Shown piece by piece: positions 10,960-22,650 of a DNA stretch of 64,000 nucleotides. The notes beneath the pieces were generated by a model. That model made no database searches. It had not been told where the DNA came from and saw nothing but the letters and a program-made list of their open reading frames with translations. Where the stretch lies: positions 91,705,270 through 91,769,269 of the forward strand of contig OY282607.1 of assembly GCA_958298945.1 (NCBI GenBank), in the 5' to 3' direction. Within the stretch, counting starts at the first letter, position 1. Each line of letters begins with the position of its first letter. Position numbers and translations under genes: made by a program. This DNA is from Atherix ibis. Taxonomy: Eukaryota > Arthropoda > Insecta > Diptera > Athericidae.

Positions 10960-11404
10960 GTAGTTATGCGTCCTGGGAGCTTTTCATATAATAATGCAAA
11001 AAATTATTGTATTTTATGGCTTCTGGTATCATTTTGTTCAAATCACATATAGTTTCAACTAAAATACTTAAGTTTAGGTGAAAAAAGTCAGTTTTTATAC
11101 GACTGTAGTACTTAGAATTGACGGTAATAGTTTACACATACTTTAAGATTTCTTAGACAGTCAATCTTTGCAGATAACACACAATTTAAAATTTTTAGAG
11201 CCTTAAATATGTCAATTTTAATTATTGGCTGAAGTTACTTTTGTTCAAAATTGGTTACGGCAGAACTAACACTTTTGTAGACAGTTTTTACAATATTTTT
11301 ATATAGTTACTTTTATTAAACTATCTATATTATTAAATGGCAAATATAAAAGTATTTAATCTTATTATTATAATGTATTTTCTAAATTGTAAAATGGATA
11401 ATCC
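10960..11404 (+). repeat. A-family repeat, 3' half (copy 4)
   Basis: Landmarks in plus orientation: GCGTCCTGGGAGCTTTT (about 10967), CAAATCACATATAGTTTCAA (about 11040), AGAATTGACGGTAATAGTTT (about 11113), GACAGTCAATCTTTGCAGAT (about 11157) and the terminus TCTAAATTGTAAAATGGATA at 11381-11400. The 5' half is missing. Confidence 0.65.
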
Positions 11405-13993
11405 TCTTTATAAATGGTAAGCTGATCATCAGAAGCTCGTCGCAGTTTTTTTAGTGACTTTTTATCGATAAAAGTGTCCAATTTTGGAAGAGCTCCTTTT
11501 TTTAATAAATTCCCTTCATTATAAGAGTTTTTATGTTTCTTCAATAAATAAATAAACAAAAAAAAACCCAATCATTGTTACTAGATGTGCAATACAGATT
11601 ATTTTTACTTATTTAGAAAAATCTTCATAAAATCATTTAGTTAATACCAGAAAAGGTTTCGTAATAAAATCAATGCCAGATTTTATTTTTTTCTTAAAAT
11701 CACACACTCAATCTTGTAACATTTTCCACATTTTACACTTTCATTAATTTACTCTAGAGTCTATAGATACTATCAAAACAAATAAGGTAAAAAAGATGAA
11801 CCGCCGCTCACAATCGGTTAAGTAAATAAACTAAAAAAATCAATTGAGTGTGAAGTCCTCCATACCTTTTCGACCTGTATTGACTTGGTAAAAAGTTACA
11901 TTGAAAATATATTCAAGTAAATTAGAATAACACAAATATTTAGAAAACTTTCTGGACAAACAAAATTTTCATAAAGTCGACATTAGGATTTTTAGTACCA
12001 CAAAATTTTTATAATTCATCTTCTCGCCTCATTGGTTAGCAGCACTTGAAAAATGTAAATAAACTTCACTTCGATGAATGGCAAATAAACTAAATACATC
12101 GTCAAGAAATTATAAAAGCATATAACCAAGTATTTGCTTATTTAAAATTAAAAAAATTACAAGAATATCCAATTTTCGTAAATTTATATTCGAAGTTTTT
12201 CGGTTCAAATCAAAGAGATCCATCCAATCAGTCAAAATCAAAAGGGGTCCCCAAATCTTCGTTTCACTGGGGCTTATTGTGTCTAGAACAGAAGAGATCT
12301 TATTTTCAGAATGGAAACCTTTCGAAACGGAAAAGCTAAGTAAAAATTATTCAATTTCTTTGCGTTGACATGTTCAATAAAAATAATGACCAGTAATAAA
12401 AGTTAATATGACATCGCTTGTATAATTTATTATAAAATAAAAACAAACCAAATTGGACAAACTGTTATAGATATTATACTGTTTTATAGTTGATTTTGTT
12501 AAAATCTTATTATATTTGTAGAAAAGAAATAAAAGACAAATAACAACAAAAACTAAGTCATTAATGCCAAGAAGTAGTATAAAAAAGGGCAAAACTATGG
12601 AAACCAGAATTATCGGGCAGCAATTTGCAGAGGAAGTCATGCTTGAAATCCGAAAGAAATAAAAATTTCCGTATTATCGCTCACCAAACAGCCGAACAGG
12701 AGACTATCCCATCCATCCTCAACAAACTAATTGTAGTAGCTGGGACAAGGTATACTCGTACCATTTCGGAAATTCCCACATGAATTCTGCGGCAATCTGC
12801 TCCACCACAGGCCACAGTTGACATTTTTCATGTAACAAAACGACTTTTACATGCTCTACGAGAACATTCACCCAATGTCGACGCGGTGCATTTAATTACA
12901 AAATTAATTTCAAGTTTTATCCCAAAAACTAGCGGAGCATTTTCACACACCAAAACGAACTGGTTATTTTGATTTCTAAGAATTATTTGGATTGGTTTTT
13001 TCTTTCGTCTTTTTTTCCTGAATTGAACTACGGTAGCCTTTTCACTTTATGGTATAAATTTTTTTCCCATTTATTTTCAGTTTCTCTATTTACGTGAATT
13101 TTTCGAAAATGAAATTTTAAAGGTTAAACTAATTAAAATCTAACAATGTGATTTGTTTTATGTTAATTATGCAAGAAATAATTTAAATCACAATAAAATA
13201 ACTCGACTCCTTTTAAATAGAGTTTAAGAAATCAAAAAAAAAGAACAAGAAAACTCTTCTTAAATCAAAATAAAAATGTCAGAAAATAATAATTTATAAA
13301 GAAAAAGGTGCCAATTTTTGTTTAATATATTTTCTCAATTTTATTTAAGAATATATTTAAAGAACTTTTTTTTTTTTTAAAATGATTACTTTTCTTTAAA
13401 ATTATTTTATTTTGAAGTTTTTAATTTTCAAATTCGCGTAAAATAAATCAAAATTTAAAAGACAATTGAGAAACACCATTAAAACTATGCTCATTTGCTC
13501 ATTTTACCAGCTAATTTCACCATAAAACTTTGCTTATTTCACCAAAACCAATGAATGATAGTTGGATGGATGGTGGTAGTCTTTGCTAAATTAACGAATG
13601 CTTTTCAAATTAAGTGACAGTTTCGGTTGATTTTGTTTTCTTTGGTCAAAAATTTACAACGACATAATATATTGTAAGAAGCAGATTTTTTAATAGGGAC
13701 AAATTGACAGGAAAGGTATGATAAAGGCGTAATTTTGTCGTGATTGTTTGAAGAGGTTAAAGGGTCACAACGCCATTGCCTTTTAAGACCCTAACGACAT
13801 ATTGTTGTTTGTTAGGAACTTAGATGAGAACAGATCTGTAACCAATTTAGAAGGAGGTTTATATGGTTTTTAAACCCCCTTTTTGAACCAACTTTAAAGG
13901 GGCTTTATATGGTTTTGTAAGATAATAGATGGTATAATAAGGTTTTTTTTTAAATGAGCTAACAGGATTTTATTGTTGGTTGGAATATCATGA
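11405..13993. other. Unassigned intergenic DNA
   Basis: No feature is recognised apart from a TATCGATA octamer at 11463-11470. The segment 12660-12900 is GC-richer and complex but has no supported reading frame. The minus-strand open frame at 12374-12640 is a run of AT-rich hydrophobic codons and is not taken as a gene. Confidence 0.45.
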
Positions 13994-14996
13994 GTACAAG
14001 GTGCGTTTTATGTTCCAGGTCGAAGTTTTTTTTTTTAATAACTTTTAAATAAAATATAATTTTAAAATTTATATTTTATTGATTGATTATCAGATCTTTA
14101 AAATTATATATGCAATGTGATGTGGTTTAAATATCCACCTCGGGCCTCGGCGCAAAGGCGACCTCTTGTAAGCATATTTGTCATAGTATTTTCGCAAACT
14201 TCTGGTGTTATTTCAGCAATTTCATTTCGAATGTTGTCCTTAAGGGTTGAGAATGTGGTTGGTTTGTTAGTGTACACCTTTTCCTTTCAGCACTTTTATA
14301 TGAAGAAATCGGGAAGGTTCAAATCAGGGGATCGTGGGGGCCAGTTGATATCACCACTTTTTGACATTATTCGGCCGGGGAAAATGCTCTCGAGCTGTGT
14401 GTGACGTGACACCGTCTTGTGGGAACCACATATTCTATAGACCTAATTGATCCGATAGCCGTCACCAGTGACTGTTACAGCATTGCCTCCAGCATTCTCA
14501 AAGAAATATGGCCCAATGATGCGACCAGCCCAAATGCCGTACCATTCAGTTATTCTATGAAGGTATAGTGGCCTTTTGTATATCAGTTGAGGGTTTTCAG
14601 TGCCCCACTAGCGGACATTTGCCTGTAGTTCTTGTGTCAACGGAATTTTATACGAGTAAAAATCAAATCTTTTTTGAGAATTTTTAACAAACACGGGGAG
14701 ATATTCACAATTCTTGTGCACGGCGTCGATGAAAAGTACCCGGACATTCAGCAACACTCTGCCTCGCTGCCTCAATCTTTTCAGCTGTATGGTGGCTTTA
14801 TTATTACTCTATCTGTTCTTTATCTTCCTGTGTATGCATATTTTCAAAATTATTTATTACACGCTGAATGGTCGACTTGCTCGGCATATTATTAACGCCA
14901 AAAAAATCGTAAATTGCCCCTATGTTTGTCAAATGTCATTCAATCCAAAATGGCGGCCAAACAAAATCGACCTGGAACATAAAAAGTATCCTGTAT
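13994..14996 (-). mobile_element. Complete-ended Tc1/mariner relic (DD41D-like)
   Basis: Inverted ends are visible: plus strand TACAAGGTGCGTTTTATGTT at 13994, and a right end whose reverse complement reads TACAGGATACTTTTTATGTT, both continuing into CCAGGTCGA. Length is about 1.0 kb. Both ends abut TA, the usual target. The decayed transposase is read on the minus strand (separate entry). It is non-autonomous. Confidence 0.82.
14100..14905 (-). pseudogene. Decayed Tc1/mariner transposase, core deleted
   Basis: Reading the minus strand from about 14890: MPSKSTIQRVINNFE (helix-turn-helix start), then EAARQSVAECPGTFHRRRAQ, then after a deletion GTENPQLIYKRPLYLHRIT and WYGIWAGRIIGPYFFENAGG (about 14540-14480), WFPQDGVTSHTA (about 14425-14390), DINWPPRSPDLN (about 14350) and the C-terminal block ALKDNIRNEI-like text to GGYL near 14115. 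The first catalytic Asp (DEAHF block) lies in a deleted stretch between the second and third pieces. Several stops and frame changes are present. The GGIIGP/PPRSPDL signature places it with the DD41D group rather than classical DD34D mariners. Confidence 0.78.
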
Positions 14997-15427
14997 AATT
15001 AAGGAGTAACACCTGCTCGGATAGACGATATCTCAGAGTGTTTAACATTCTCAACCACCTGAAAATATCGGATTTGATTATAAGGAACTATGGGGTAATA
15101 TGGATTCTCTTAAACTTCCAGAGGAGTCTAGAATGCCGGAGTTTAAACCAAAAATATGGCTGGGCAGTGTTCTTTCTATGGATTAAAACAACCAGCCCCC
15201 TTCCTCATCCGCCAAAGATGGAATAAAATAAATTTTTTCACTATTTTGTGGATTAAGTGAAAAGTGCGCCATCAAAGAACACAATAAAACGTTTACACAG
15301 AAGATTTTTGTTTTCTGGTACTGTTGCCTATTTCCAGGCGTCTAAAGCAAAAGCGACCGAGGCAAGCCGATGAAAATACTCATTTTGGTAGGATTTCACA
15401 CTTAATTTTCACAATATTAACCTGAAG
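14997..15427. other. Unassigned DNA upstream of an RNase H scrap
   Basis: The composition is more balanced than the surroundings and it could be the preceding part of the same retroelement, but I cannot assign any motif. Confidence 0.35.
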
Positions 15428-15650
15428 ATGATTGCACTTAATTTACCCAAAAATCGCAGCATAAATATTGTTTTAGACAGTTTCGCAGTCTTGGAGACCA
15501 TTTGTGGCTCATCAAATAATCCTGTCCTCAATAATGTTCGTCGCAGTCTATTAAACAATAGAAACATCGACTTGAGTTGGGTTTTCGGTTATATTGGTAT
15601 AATGGGTGGATCATCCTGTTCCCACTGAAATTCCAAACTTGCCGCATCTA
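15428..15650 (+). pseudogene. Non-LTR retrotransposon RNase H fragment
   Basis: The plus frame encodes NIVLDSFAVLE (about 15460-15495) and then LSWVFGYIGIMGG (about 15571-15610). This matches the 'SDS...LK' and 'WVPGH.GI.GNE' blocks of the RNase H domain found after reverse transcriptase in Jockey/I-like elements. The catalytic Asp is kept in LDS; the His of GHxGI has become Tyr, and a stop follows soon after. The domain normally removes RNA from the RNA-DNA hybrid. This copy is a dead fragment. Confidence 0.6.
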
Positions 15651-16490
15651 CTAATATTTTCAGCCTTATGTAGACAATCAGAATAAACAAATTTCTTGGC
15701 ACACATTGGCCAAACCCAACAACCATTCCAAAGTTCTGGGCTAGAAAACTTCTTCGAATTTGGATTGTGCATACCGCACTTACCTATGATTTCCTTTTCG
15801 GTAACTAATACCGTACTTCATGCCATTCCTGTAACTTTTATTACTAACTAACCGTTCCCCATATCGTAAATTAATGCCACTTAACCAAGAATTTCGTTTT
15901 GTATAGGACTCCTTCCACTGTAGAGCCTCAAGACCCAAAAACCTTTTACTCAAGTCATCTCTTAATTAAAATTTAACCACCTTTGGCAATACTAACCCGC
16001 ACATAACATGAAGTTGTCAGATGGCCTCATGGTTGTGGCGCTATATAATGGGTCCTATCTCTCGTCTCAGAGATCTTACAATTAACAAAAAAAAACCCTA
16101 CAACGTTAATACTATGCATGTTTGTATGCATACAAAAAAATTTAATAAAAACTATAATTAACATAATAAATTTGCCATTTACAAATATACATAAAATCAG
16201 TTACGAGTAAATCGATATTTATTTAAAATAAATAAAATCTGTTCAAAATTTTTGTAAAAATATTTTCTAGATTAGTCGATATGGAGGTATATATACATTT
16301 ATATTATTAGACTGTAAGTAGTCGCATGTTTTTACCTTTGTTCCATGTTGAATATTATGCAAGATCTTCGCACACACGACAAAAAACGATATTGTTTCGT
16401 TTCTGTAAGATTTTTCTTATCTTTTCTTATTTTTAATATACAAAAGTACTACTTGCATAGGTTATTTTTTATTTATGGTATTCTAGTTTT
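15651..16490. other. Unassigned intergenic DNA
   Basis: The part to about 16080 is relatively GC-rich and could be the tail of the RNase H-bearing retroelement. After 16090 it is AT-rich with no feature. Confidence 0.35.
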
Positions 16491-16532
16491 AAATATTGTT
16501 GTTGCTATTGATGAATAGCAACAACAATATTT
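16491..16532. repeat. Perfect 19-bp stem hairpin, 4-nt loop
   Basis: AAATATTGTTGTTGCTATT (16491-16509) is followed by GATG and then its exact reverse complement (16514-16532). There are no mismatches. It may be a cruciform-forming palindrome, a fold-back remnant or an RNA hairpin. Confidence 0.85.
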
Positions 16533-18082
16533 ATTTTATTCTCTCTTTTGATATGTAGTTTTTTTCCTCCATCCACTCCCAAAGTAAGTGGTTATATACT
16601 AGCAAAAGAAACTGATTGGAACGGATTAGAAAAAGAACTTTATGGGCTAGCAGTAATAATGGAAAAAAAATAAATAAAATGGGCACGTATGTAACATAAA
16701 ATGATCGGTGAATGCAACCGAAAAGTAGTAATTGTATCATCAGAATTGTACTTGGTATTCGTATGTTACTCTACTCGTGGCTGTCGTTTGCCATCGAAAA
16801 AAGCATAAAAGAAATAAAAGGAAAATTATTAGGAGCTATACTTGGTAAAGTTACCCTGGTTGAATTTGAAGCTTGAAGGAAATGGGCTCTGAATTGGAAT
16901 TGGTTTCAGAGTTGGCGTTACTGAATGAAGAGCAGAAGTACGATTAAGAAGCACCTTCAGTTCATGGTCGTTGAGTTTAATTCTAGAAAAACATATGTTG
17001 AAAAAGATAATTGCACAAACACAACTCTTTTCGGGATAATTCAGAGCATAAGGCATTACTGTCTGTCCCTAACTCACTTTTTTGCTACAGACACGAAGGG
17101 ATCTTAGATCTGAACATTTTCCACCCTGCTTGATACACATGAATATGCATAGTTGCAATTTGACTATCCACTATGGTTTATCATGGTTTTATACTCTATC
17201 CGGACCATAGTTCTACAGTTCTACTCCGATCGTGGTCTGACAAGAAGAGTACGTTAACATAGGAAAATGTCTATCTTACCTTATGGCGATGCAATTTTTA
17301 AACTTCTGTCGAGACCATTGTTTCTTAGGCAAATGTTTTTTTGTTGTTTTTTTCTGTTGGTGTTTCCGTTAAAGTTTCGTCTTGAACTGACAATTTTTTA
17401 TATTTTTTCTACCATCGACTTTTTAAATTGTTTTCCTTCGACATCCTAACTTCGAAAATGAACAATCAAACCGTGTTTAGTTCAAGTCGAATCGAAAAGT
17501 ACGAGTACGTACATACAACCCGATCGACCATCTATCTTACAGGCAGTAGTTTTTCGTTAACTATTGTGCATTCGATACAAAACCACTCCTGCAATTAAAG
17601 TAATTGAAGAAAAACAGCAACTAGAAACTAACAAACAGTCAGACACAGTTTACATTTGACCAAATGTTGCAATTCGAAGATTAGAGAGCCTCAAAAAAAT
17701 AAAGAAACACAATAAAAAGCCACACGAACAAACAAATACGATTCGAAACATTCTGACAGTAGAAGAAAAAATTGTCTTGGCAAAAAAAAAACAGCTGCAC
17801 ATTCTACCTGTGTATACTAGGTTTAGCTATAATCCCCCCTTTACTTTCCCAAAACAGGACCAGCTTTAGTTTTAGATTCTGTCTATTGGATTTCCATTTA
17901 ACAGTACAAGACGTTCGTGAAGAAATTGATTTGTTTCCTCGGTCGTTTTCTGTATTTTTTTACGGTTTATTTTCCCTTTGGAGAACTATACCTGAACTGT
18001 GCCGATCTGCAATTCGTCTGTTCCTCCTTCATACACAGTTCAAAATTCGTATATTGCACCGGTCCGTCTCTAAATACTCATA
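16533..18082. other. Complex non-repetitive stretch upstream of promoter candidate
   Basis: This stretch has less homopolymer sequence than most of the window and contains no recognised transposon. The open frames in it (16829-17107, 17267-17449, 17772-18146) lack domains and ATG context. Its position directly before the Inr/DPE match suggests proximal regulatory DNA, by inference only. Confidence 0.35.
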
Positions 18083-18117
18083 TCAGTTTCTATCAACGTC
18101 TTCAGCTAACGTGACGG
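18083..18117 (+). promoter_or_regulatory. TATA-less Inr + DPE core promoter candidate
   Basis: TCAGTTT starts at 18083 and matches the insect initiator (A+1 at 18085). At +28 to +33 (18112-18117) TGACGG satisfies every position of the Drosophila DPE consensus at the required spacing. Between them TCAGCTAACGT (+18 region) resembles a motif ten element with one base missing. There is no TATA box near -30, as expected for DPE promoters. The next few hundred bases hold no assigned reading frame, so any transcript would have to start with a non-coding leader. Confidence 0.45.
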
Positions 18118-18400
18118 TGATCTGTTCAAAAGTTGTCTGTTCTTAAAATTTTAGTATTTGCTTGTTATTTCTATTAGTGAAGTTGAAAAAAAAATCCAAA
18201 AAAATATACACAAAAAACCTTTAGTTTTTTTTCGTTAACCGAAAATTTTCTTTTCATTTCCATTTCTGCATACACATTAAGTACACTGCAGGCTAAAAGT
18301 ATGCGACCATCTTTAATAGTAACGTATTCTTTTAAAGTCTTTGCCTTTGGTTAACGTCTTAATAAATAGAGAATTTATGTTACTTCTTTTGATGCACAAT

Positions 18401-19017
18401 ATAGGATATCCCAAATCATCACTCAAGATTTGAATTTTGCGCCATTTTTGCGGTAAAGTGTTGCCAATGACGAAAAAGACAATGTGACAGCTGACATTTC
18501 ATGATTATTCAAAATGGACGCGCTTTCATTGTTTGAACAATATTTTGAAAATAATGAAGGTTTGACAGGTGCAGTATGCAATTTTTATACAAAATATGGT
18601 CGGAATAGTGTTTTAAGTTCATCAGCAGTGAATATCTTAAACACTGTGGCCGTCCTTTAACAAGTCGGTCAATACAAATCATTGAAGTAGTTCGTGAGAG
18701 TATTGCTGAGAGTTCAGGAAAATCAATTCGGCACCGTGGTTATGGATTGGACATTTATGGATGCCCTCCATTTTTACCAATGAGGCTCATTTTCATCATA
18801 ATGGATAATTCAGAAAATCTACGCGTGATTATTGATAAATAAATGCATCCAACTGGTCAGGCAATAACAGTTAATGTTGTTCATTATAATTCAGTTTTTT
18901 ATGCCTAAATTGCGACACATAGATGTAGCCGACATGTAGTTTCAACAAGGCGGTACCACATGCCGTACAGCCCCAGAAACAATTACTTCTTGCCTGATGT
19001 TTAAGACACCCTTTATA
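18401..19017 (+). mobile_element. DD41D-type mariner deletion derivative (copy D2)
   Basis: The left end TATAGGATATCCCAAATCAT and the right end (reverse complement TATAAAGGGTGTCTTAAACA) form inverted repeats. Transposase scraps: MDALSLFEQYFENNEGLTGA (about 18513-18572), KYGRNSVLSSSAVN (about 18594-18635), RSIQIIEAVRESIAESSGK (about 18668-18725), the EAHFH block (about 18783) and DMXFQQGGTTCR (about 18930-18965) with the catalytic Asp replaced. Length is about 617 bp, close to the 5.9-kb copy, so both may derive from one deleted parent. Confidence 0.78.
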
Positions 19018-19342
19018 TTATAAATTATGTTTGAATATAAAGGTAATCCTCCTAAGACACGGTATCCAATACAACGGTTTCTCTCTTGGACGATATAAAA
19101 ATTACAAAAATCCTTACACAGTAAAAATTATCACACAATTCTGACTACAATGCCAAACGAAAACTTCAATTGCGGTTCTTTCGGAATCAGAAATAACATT
19201 GAGTAAAATTGGGAAAAGCTAAAAATTTAAACGACCTTGCAAAGGTCCGGAAAATAGACTAAAATAATAGATTTTTTAGAGACTGGCAGCAGATGTAAGA
19301 AAACCTAACGAAAGAATGGGTTCAGAATGTAACGAAATTTTT
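19018..19342. other. Unassigned DNA
   Basis: Nothing is recognised between the DD41D copy and the tRNA-like array. Confidence 0.5.
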
Positions 19343-19962
19343 CTGGCCGGTCGTTAGCGTACTGGACTACAATCCAAGGAGTCGTGGGTTCTTATCCCAC
19401 TAAGGCATGGTCCTACACTAATTCTCAAAAACCACTTTACTGGTCGACCGGGTAAGCGTACTAGACTAAAATACAAGGGGTTCTATCCCATTGAGCCACC
19501 TTCGTACACTAAATCTAAAAAATCTCTTTTCTGGGCGTTCTGAACTATTATCCAATGGGTCGTGAGTTATAATCACACTGAGACATGGTCCCAAAAACAA
19601 CGTTTCTGCTCGACCCGGTAATCCAGTCGTAAGCCTTCTGGACTACCATCCAAGGCTTCATGATTTCGACTCCTACTGTGGCATGGTCCTACGATAATTC
19701 CCAAAAATCACTTCTCTGCTCGACCCGGTAGCCTAGTCGTTAGCGTTCTGGACTACCTTCCAAGTGGTCGTGGGTTCGAATCCACTGAGGCATGATCCTA
19801 CCATAATTCTTAAAAATCACTACTCTGGTTGGCCCGGTAGCGCAGTCGTTAGCGTACTAGACAAAAATCCAAGGGGTTCCAATTCTATTGAGCCACCTTC
19901 GTACACTAAATCTCAAATGCTCCTTTTCTGGCCGGCCCGGTAGTATAGTATTTAGCGTACTT
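19343..19962 (+). repeat. Tandem array of about seven tRNA-like units
   Basis: Units begin near 19343, 19442, 19531, 19612, 19721, 19831 and 19934, a spacing of about 80-110 bp. The best unit (19721) reads GACCCGGTAGCCTAGTCGTT then AGCG, a tRNA box A-like block, then CTGGACTACCTTCCAAG in anticodon-arm position, then GGTCGTGGGTTCGAATCCAC, which contains a perfect box B core GGTTCGAATCC. Other units are eroded, with bases deleted in box A or box B. The anticodon arm and acceptor stem do not pair convincingly, so no functional tRNA is called. Two unit types appear (spacers CATGGTCCTAC and CCACCTTCGTACACTAAATC) in the order A-B-x-A-A-B-x, suggesting duplication of a block of about 390 bp. It is likely derived from a tRNA or a tRNA-headed SINE. 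Confidence 0.72.
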
Positions 19963-20639
19963 TAAATCTATTTTTATGTTTTTCTGTTTATTTTTTATTT
20001 ATTTTCCTATTCAGGAATAATTAAATCGGTTATACAAATCAACGGAAAGTATAGATTATCGAATGATCTATGAAACCCGAAAATTTCATCGAAAGCTAAG
20101 CAACCGCATAGAAGTTACATGGAAAAGTAACAAAAAAATGTGGCTCTCTTAAAAATGTGGCTCTCTCTGCATCAAAATAAAATTACATATAAAAAAAATA
20201 TACCCAAATAAAAGGTTTTCCAAAAATATAAACTAAAAAAAATCCTACGATTAGAAAAAAAAATTACAAAACGTGGAAAATGGGGAATTTTAGTTCGAAA
20301 AAAAGTAATTTTCGAATTCAAATTTCGAAAATTCTGCTCTCTATAAGGTATGTAAAATTATGTTATCAACCTGTGTACAAAATTTCATCCAAATACACCT
20401 TTTTTTTATTTCAAGGTAATCACCCACTTTTTACCCCAATTGATATCCTGAGTTCCAGGATATCAGCGGTTCAGTTTATTATTCGAATAAATTATCATTT
20501 GAAGTTTAATGCTGAATAATACATACCATAATTTACTAATATTTATCTAAATTTTCAGCTATTAAAACTATATAAACGAAAAATTTAAAAATAAGGAAAA
20601 AAAATCTAACTATAGAAGGTTATTATCAAACCGGAAGTC
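19963..20639. other. Unassigned AT-rich DNA
   Basis: It includes a small direct duplication AAAAATGTGGCTCTCT near 20135-20170. No gene is supported. Confidence 0.45.
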
Positions 20640-21062
20640 ATCAGAATATACCAAAACCTGGTGAACCATTACAATGCCCTCAAATAAAATATAAAAATTA
20701 GATTGAAATTTATTCTAACAAAACTTGATTGCGGATGACTTTAAAAAGATTGTCTAGATAGATGAGTCAAAGTTCAAGATTTTTGTGGTGGAGAAAACTT
20801 GCTACCGGAAGCTGTAGTGTCAAAAGTCTACAAATTCGAAAACTGATCGATCAAATGCCTAAAGAATCGTACAAACTGTGCCATTAAATGAAAAAAATAA
20901 ACAATTTTCGAGCATTGTTTTATTGTAAATATTCTATTTTTAACTATATAACAGTTAATATATAAATATATTTTTTTTTTATTATTTAAGAAAGAATTTA
21001 ATATATTCAATTTTCTCCTTAAAACCAAGTTGGCTGCAGACTTTTGACTTGCAGTGTACACA
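20640..21062 (+). mobile_element. Possible Tc1-like element scrap
   Basis: At about 20735-20805 the plus strand reads ADDFKKIV-stop-IDESKFKIFVVEK, resembling the 'W..VLWTDESKF.IFG' first catalytic block of Tc1-like transposases. The right boundary is tentatively the sequence at 21025-21062, whose reverse complement is TGTACACTGCAAGTCAAAAG, a Tc1-type terminal repeat style. No matching left end was found and the rest of the protein is absent. Confidence 0.4.
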
Positions 21063-22601
21063 TGATCAGTACTAATGAGCATCCACTGTAGGTGAAGTGA
21101 TTTTTTTGTTTTTCCAAAAAAATGTCCTCTTTTTTACCAAATCCACCACAATGTATAATGTATTGTGTTTGCAACCCCCTCTCCAGCCCCCCCTTAGTGT
21201 GTAAGTACATTTTTGATGTTTATTCAAAACGAAAAGGCTATCTCCCAACTGCCATCGACGGCTCTGTTCAAATCCAAACTAGAGAAAATAACAACTTTTG
21301 AAATTAGTTTTCCGCTTTTCACAAACTGTTTATTAGCAAAAAAGAATTTCTTTCAAGACAACTTTGTCACGTACTTTTCAATCGTGCTATCATCCAGTTT
21401 CTGGGTTATATTGTACAATAGTTTCCCTAATGCCCCAGGTACATTAGGCTTCTTAGAAAAATAAACACTTTACAAACAAACAAAAAAACAAAAATCATCC
21501 AATACGGAATATATTGAAATTCACAAATAACTATCGATAGAAGAGTACACTTACTATAATCATAGTAAAAATCTTAAAAAATATTTCGAGAATTTTACAA
21601 AGCAATTCTTTGTCGTGATGATTTGTTTTCAGTTTACTGTGATTAAAGGACAAGATACTCTCTTACGATTAATAGTACCAATAATACTTACGAGTACTTC
21701 TGGTAATATGACTACAAACCGAAGGGAATCGTTCATGTTCAGGCATATTTTCCTATCCGATGATAATGCGTGTCGTTGCTATAATTATGACATTCTAATA
21801 TAAAATGATGCTTTCTAATGACAGTAGTCATGATCGGAATCGATGTCAGAGAAAGGTCGATCGAAGAGGTTAAAGACGAATTAAGAAATTATAGTTTCGA
21901 CTTATGATCATGGTTTGTCTTGTTCGACGGCTATCAGATTTTATTATCGATCATTGCAGCAATGGTAACAAAAATCGAAAGCAAAACAACAAATGGAACG
22001 GCACTAAAGTATTATTATTGGTAACAGCAGTTGCATGAATAGTTTTCTTCTTAACTGATCGAATTTTCCATCGATTATTTGTAAAATCATATTCTATCAA
22101 TGAATTCATTTTTCACAATTCAAGTAGCTTCAAAGTGGATTATAAATTGTTGCAATACAATTCAATGAAGCGTATCGAACAGAAATAGGTTCTCTAACTA
22201 ATGATATAGATCTGGTGTAGGAAAGTTTTTTTTTTATTTAAATAATAAATTTTTTCTTTTTCTGACTGTTCTCTGTCCATAAAATATAATATTTTATTTT
22301 ATTCAATTTAAAGTTGGGAAAAGTAAACCCAAATCATTTTTACTTAACATAAATTTTGCCATTATTAAAAAAAATATAATACGAAATATTTTTAATATGC
22401 TAAAAAAATCTTAGAGAAAAACTATGAGTAAAGGTGAAAAATTATCCAATTTTTCCGCTTTGAAAAGAAAAATTTAATAAAATTGATTTAAAATTCGGTT
22501 TTTGAGGGAATTTTTATTGATATTATGTATATTGCTAGGATCTATCTATAAAAAATGTTTCAAACAAAAAATTTTTTTTTGTTGTAATTTTTTGTGTGTG
22601 T
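21063..22601. other. Unassigned intergenic DNA
   Basis: No recognised feature. The segment 21200-22200 is moderately complex; its open frames carry no domain. Confidence 0.45.
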
Positions 22602-22637
22602 GAACTGCATTATCCCATAGGTGTCGATAAAGCAGTG
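22602..22637. repeat. Shared palindromic block next to A-family copy 5
   Basis: GAACTGCATTATCCCATAG followed by GTGTCGATAAAGCAGT recurs, less mutated, at 58926-58962, where CTGCATTATC and GATAATGCAG form a 10-bp inverted repeat. In both places it lies just outside the 5' end of an A-family repeat, so it may be the true outer end of some copies. Confidence 0.55.
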
Positions 22638-22650
22638 TACGCACTAAAAA

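Noticed and set aside
12374..12640. 88-codon hydrophobic frame as a membrane protein
   Set aside because: AT-rich codons (Ile, Phe, Tyr, Leu) give spurious hydrophobic frames throughout this window.
14117..14404. 95-codon plus-strand ORF
   Set aside because: It is antisense to the C-terminal part of the decayed transposase in the 14.0-15.0 kb element.
17772..18146. 124-codon plus-strand frame as a gene
   Set aside because: No ATG start, no domain, overlaps the promoter candidate; composition looks like chance.
18284..18312. Tc3-like terminal repeat (CACTGCAGGCTAAAAGTATG)
   Set aside because: No partner end and no transposase between it and the next element; too short to support an element.
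19343..19962. Cluster of functional tRNA genes or a CRISPR array
   Set aside because: Units have box A/B text but do not fold into paired acceptor and anticodon arms; units and spacers are both repeated and decayed, unlike CRISPR.
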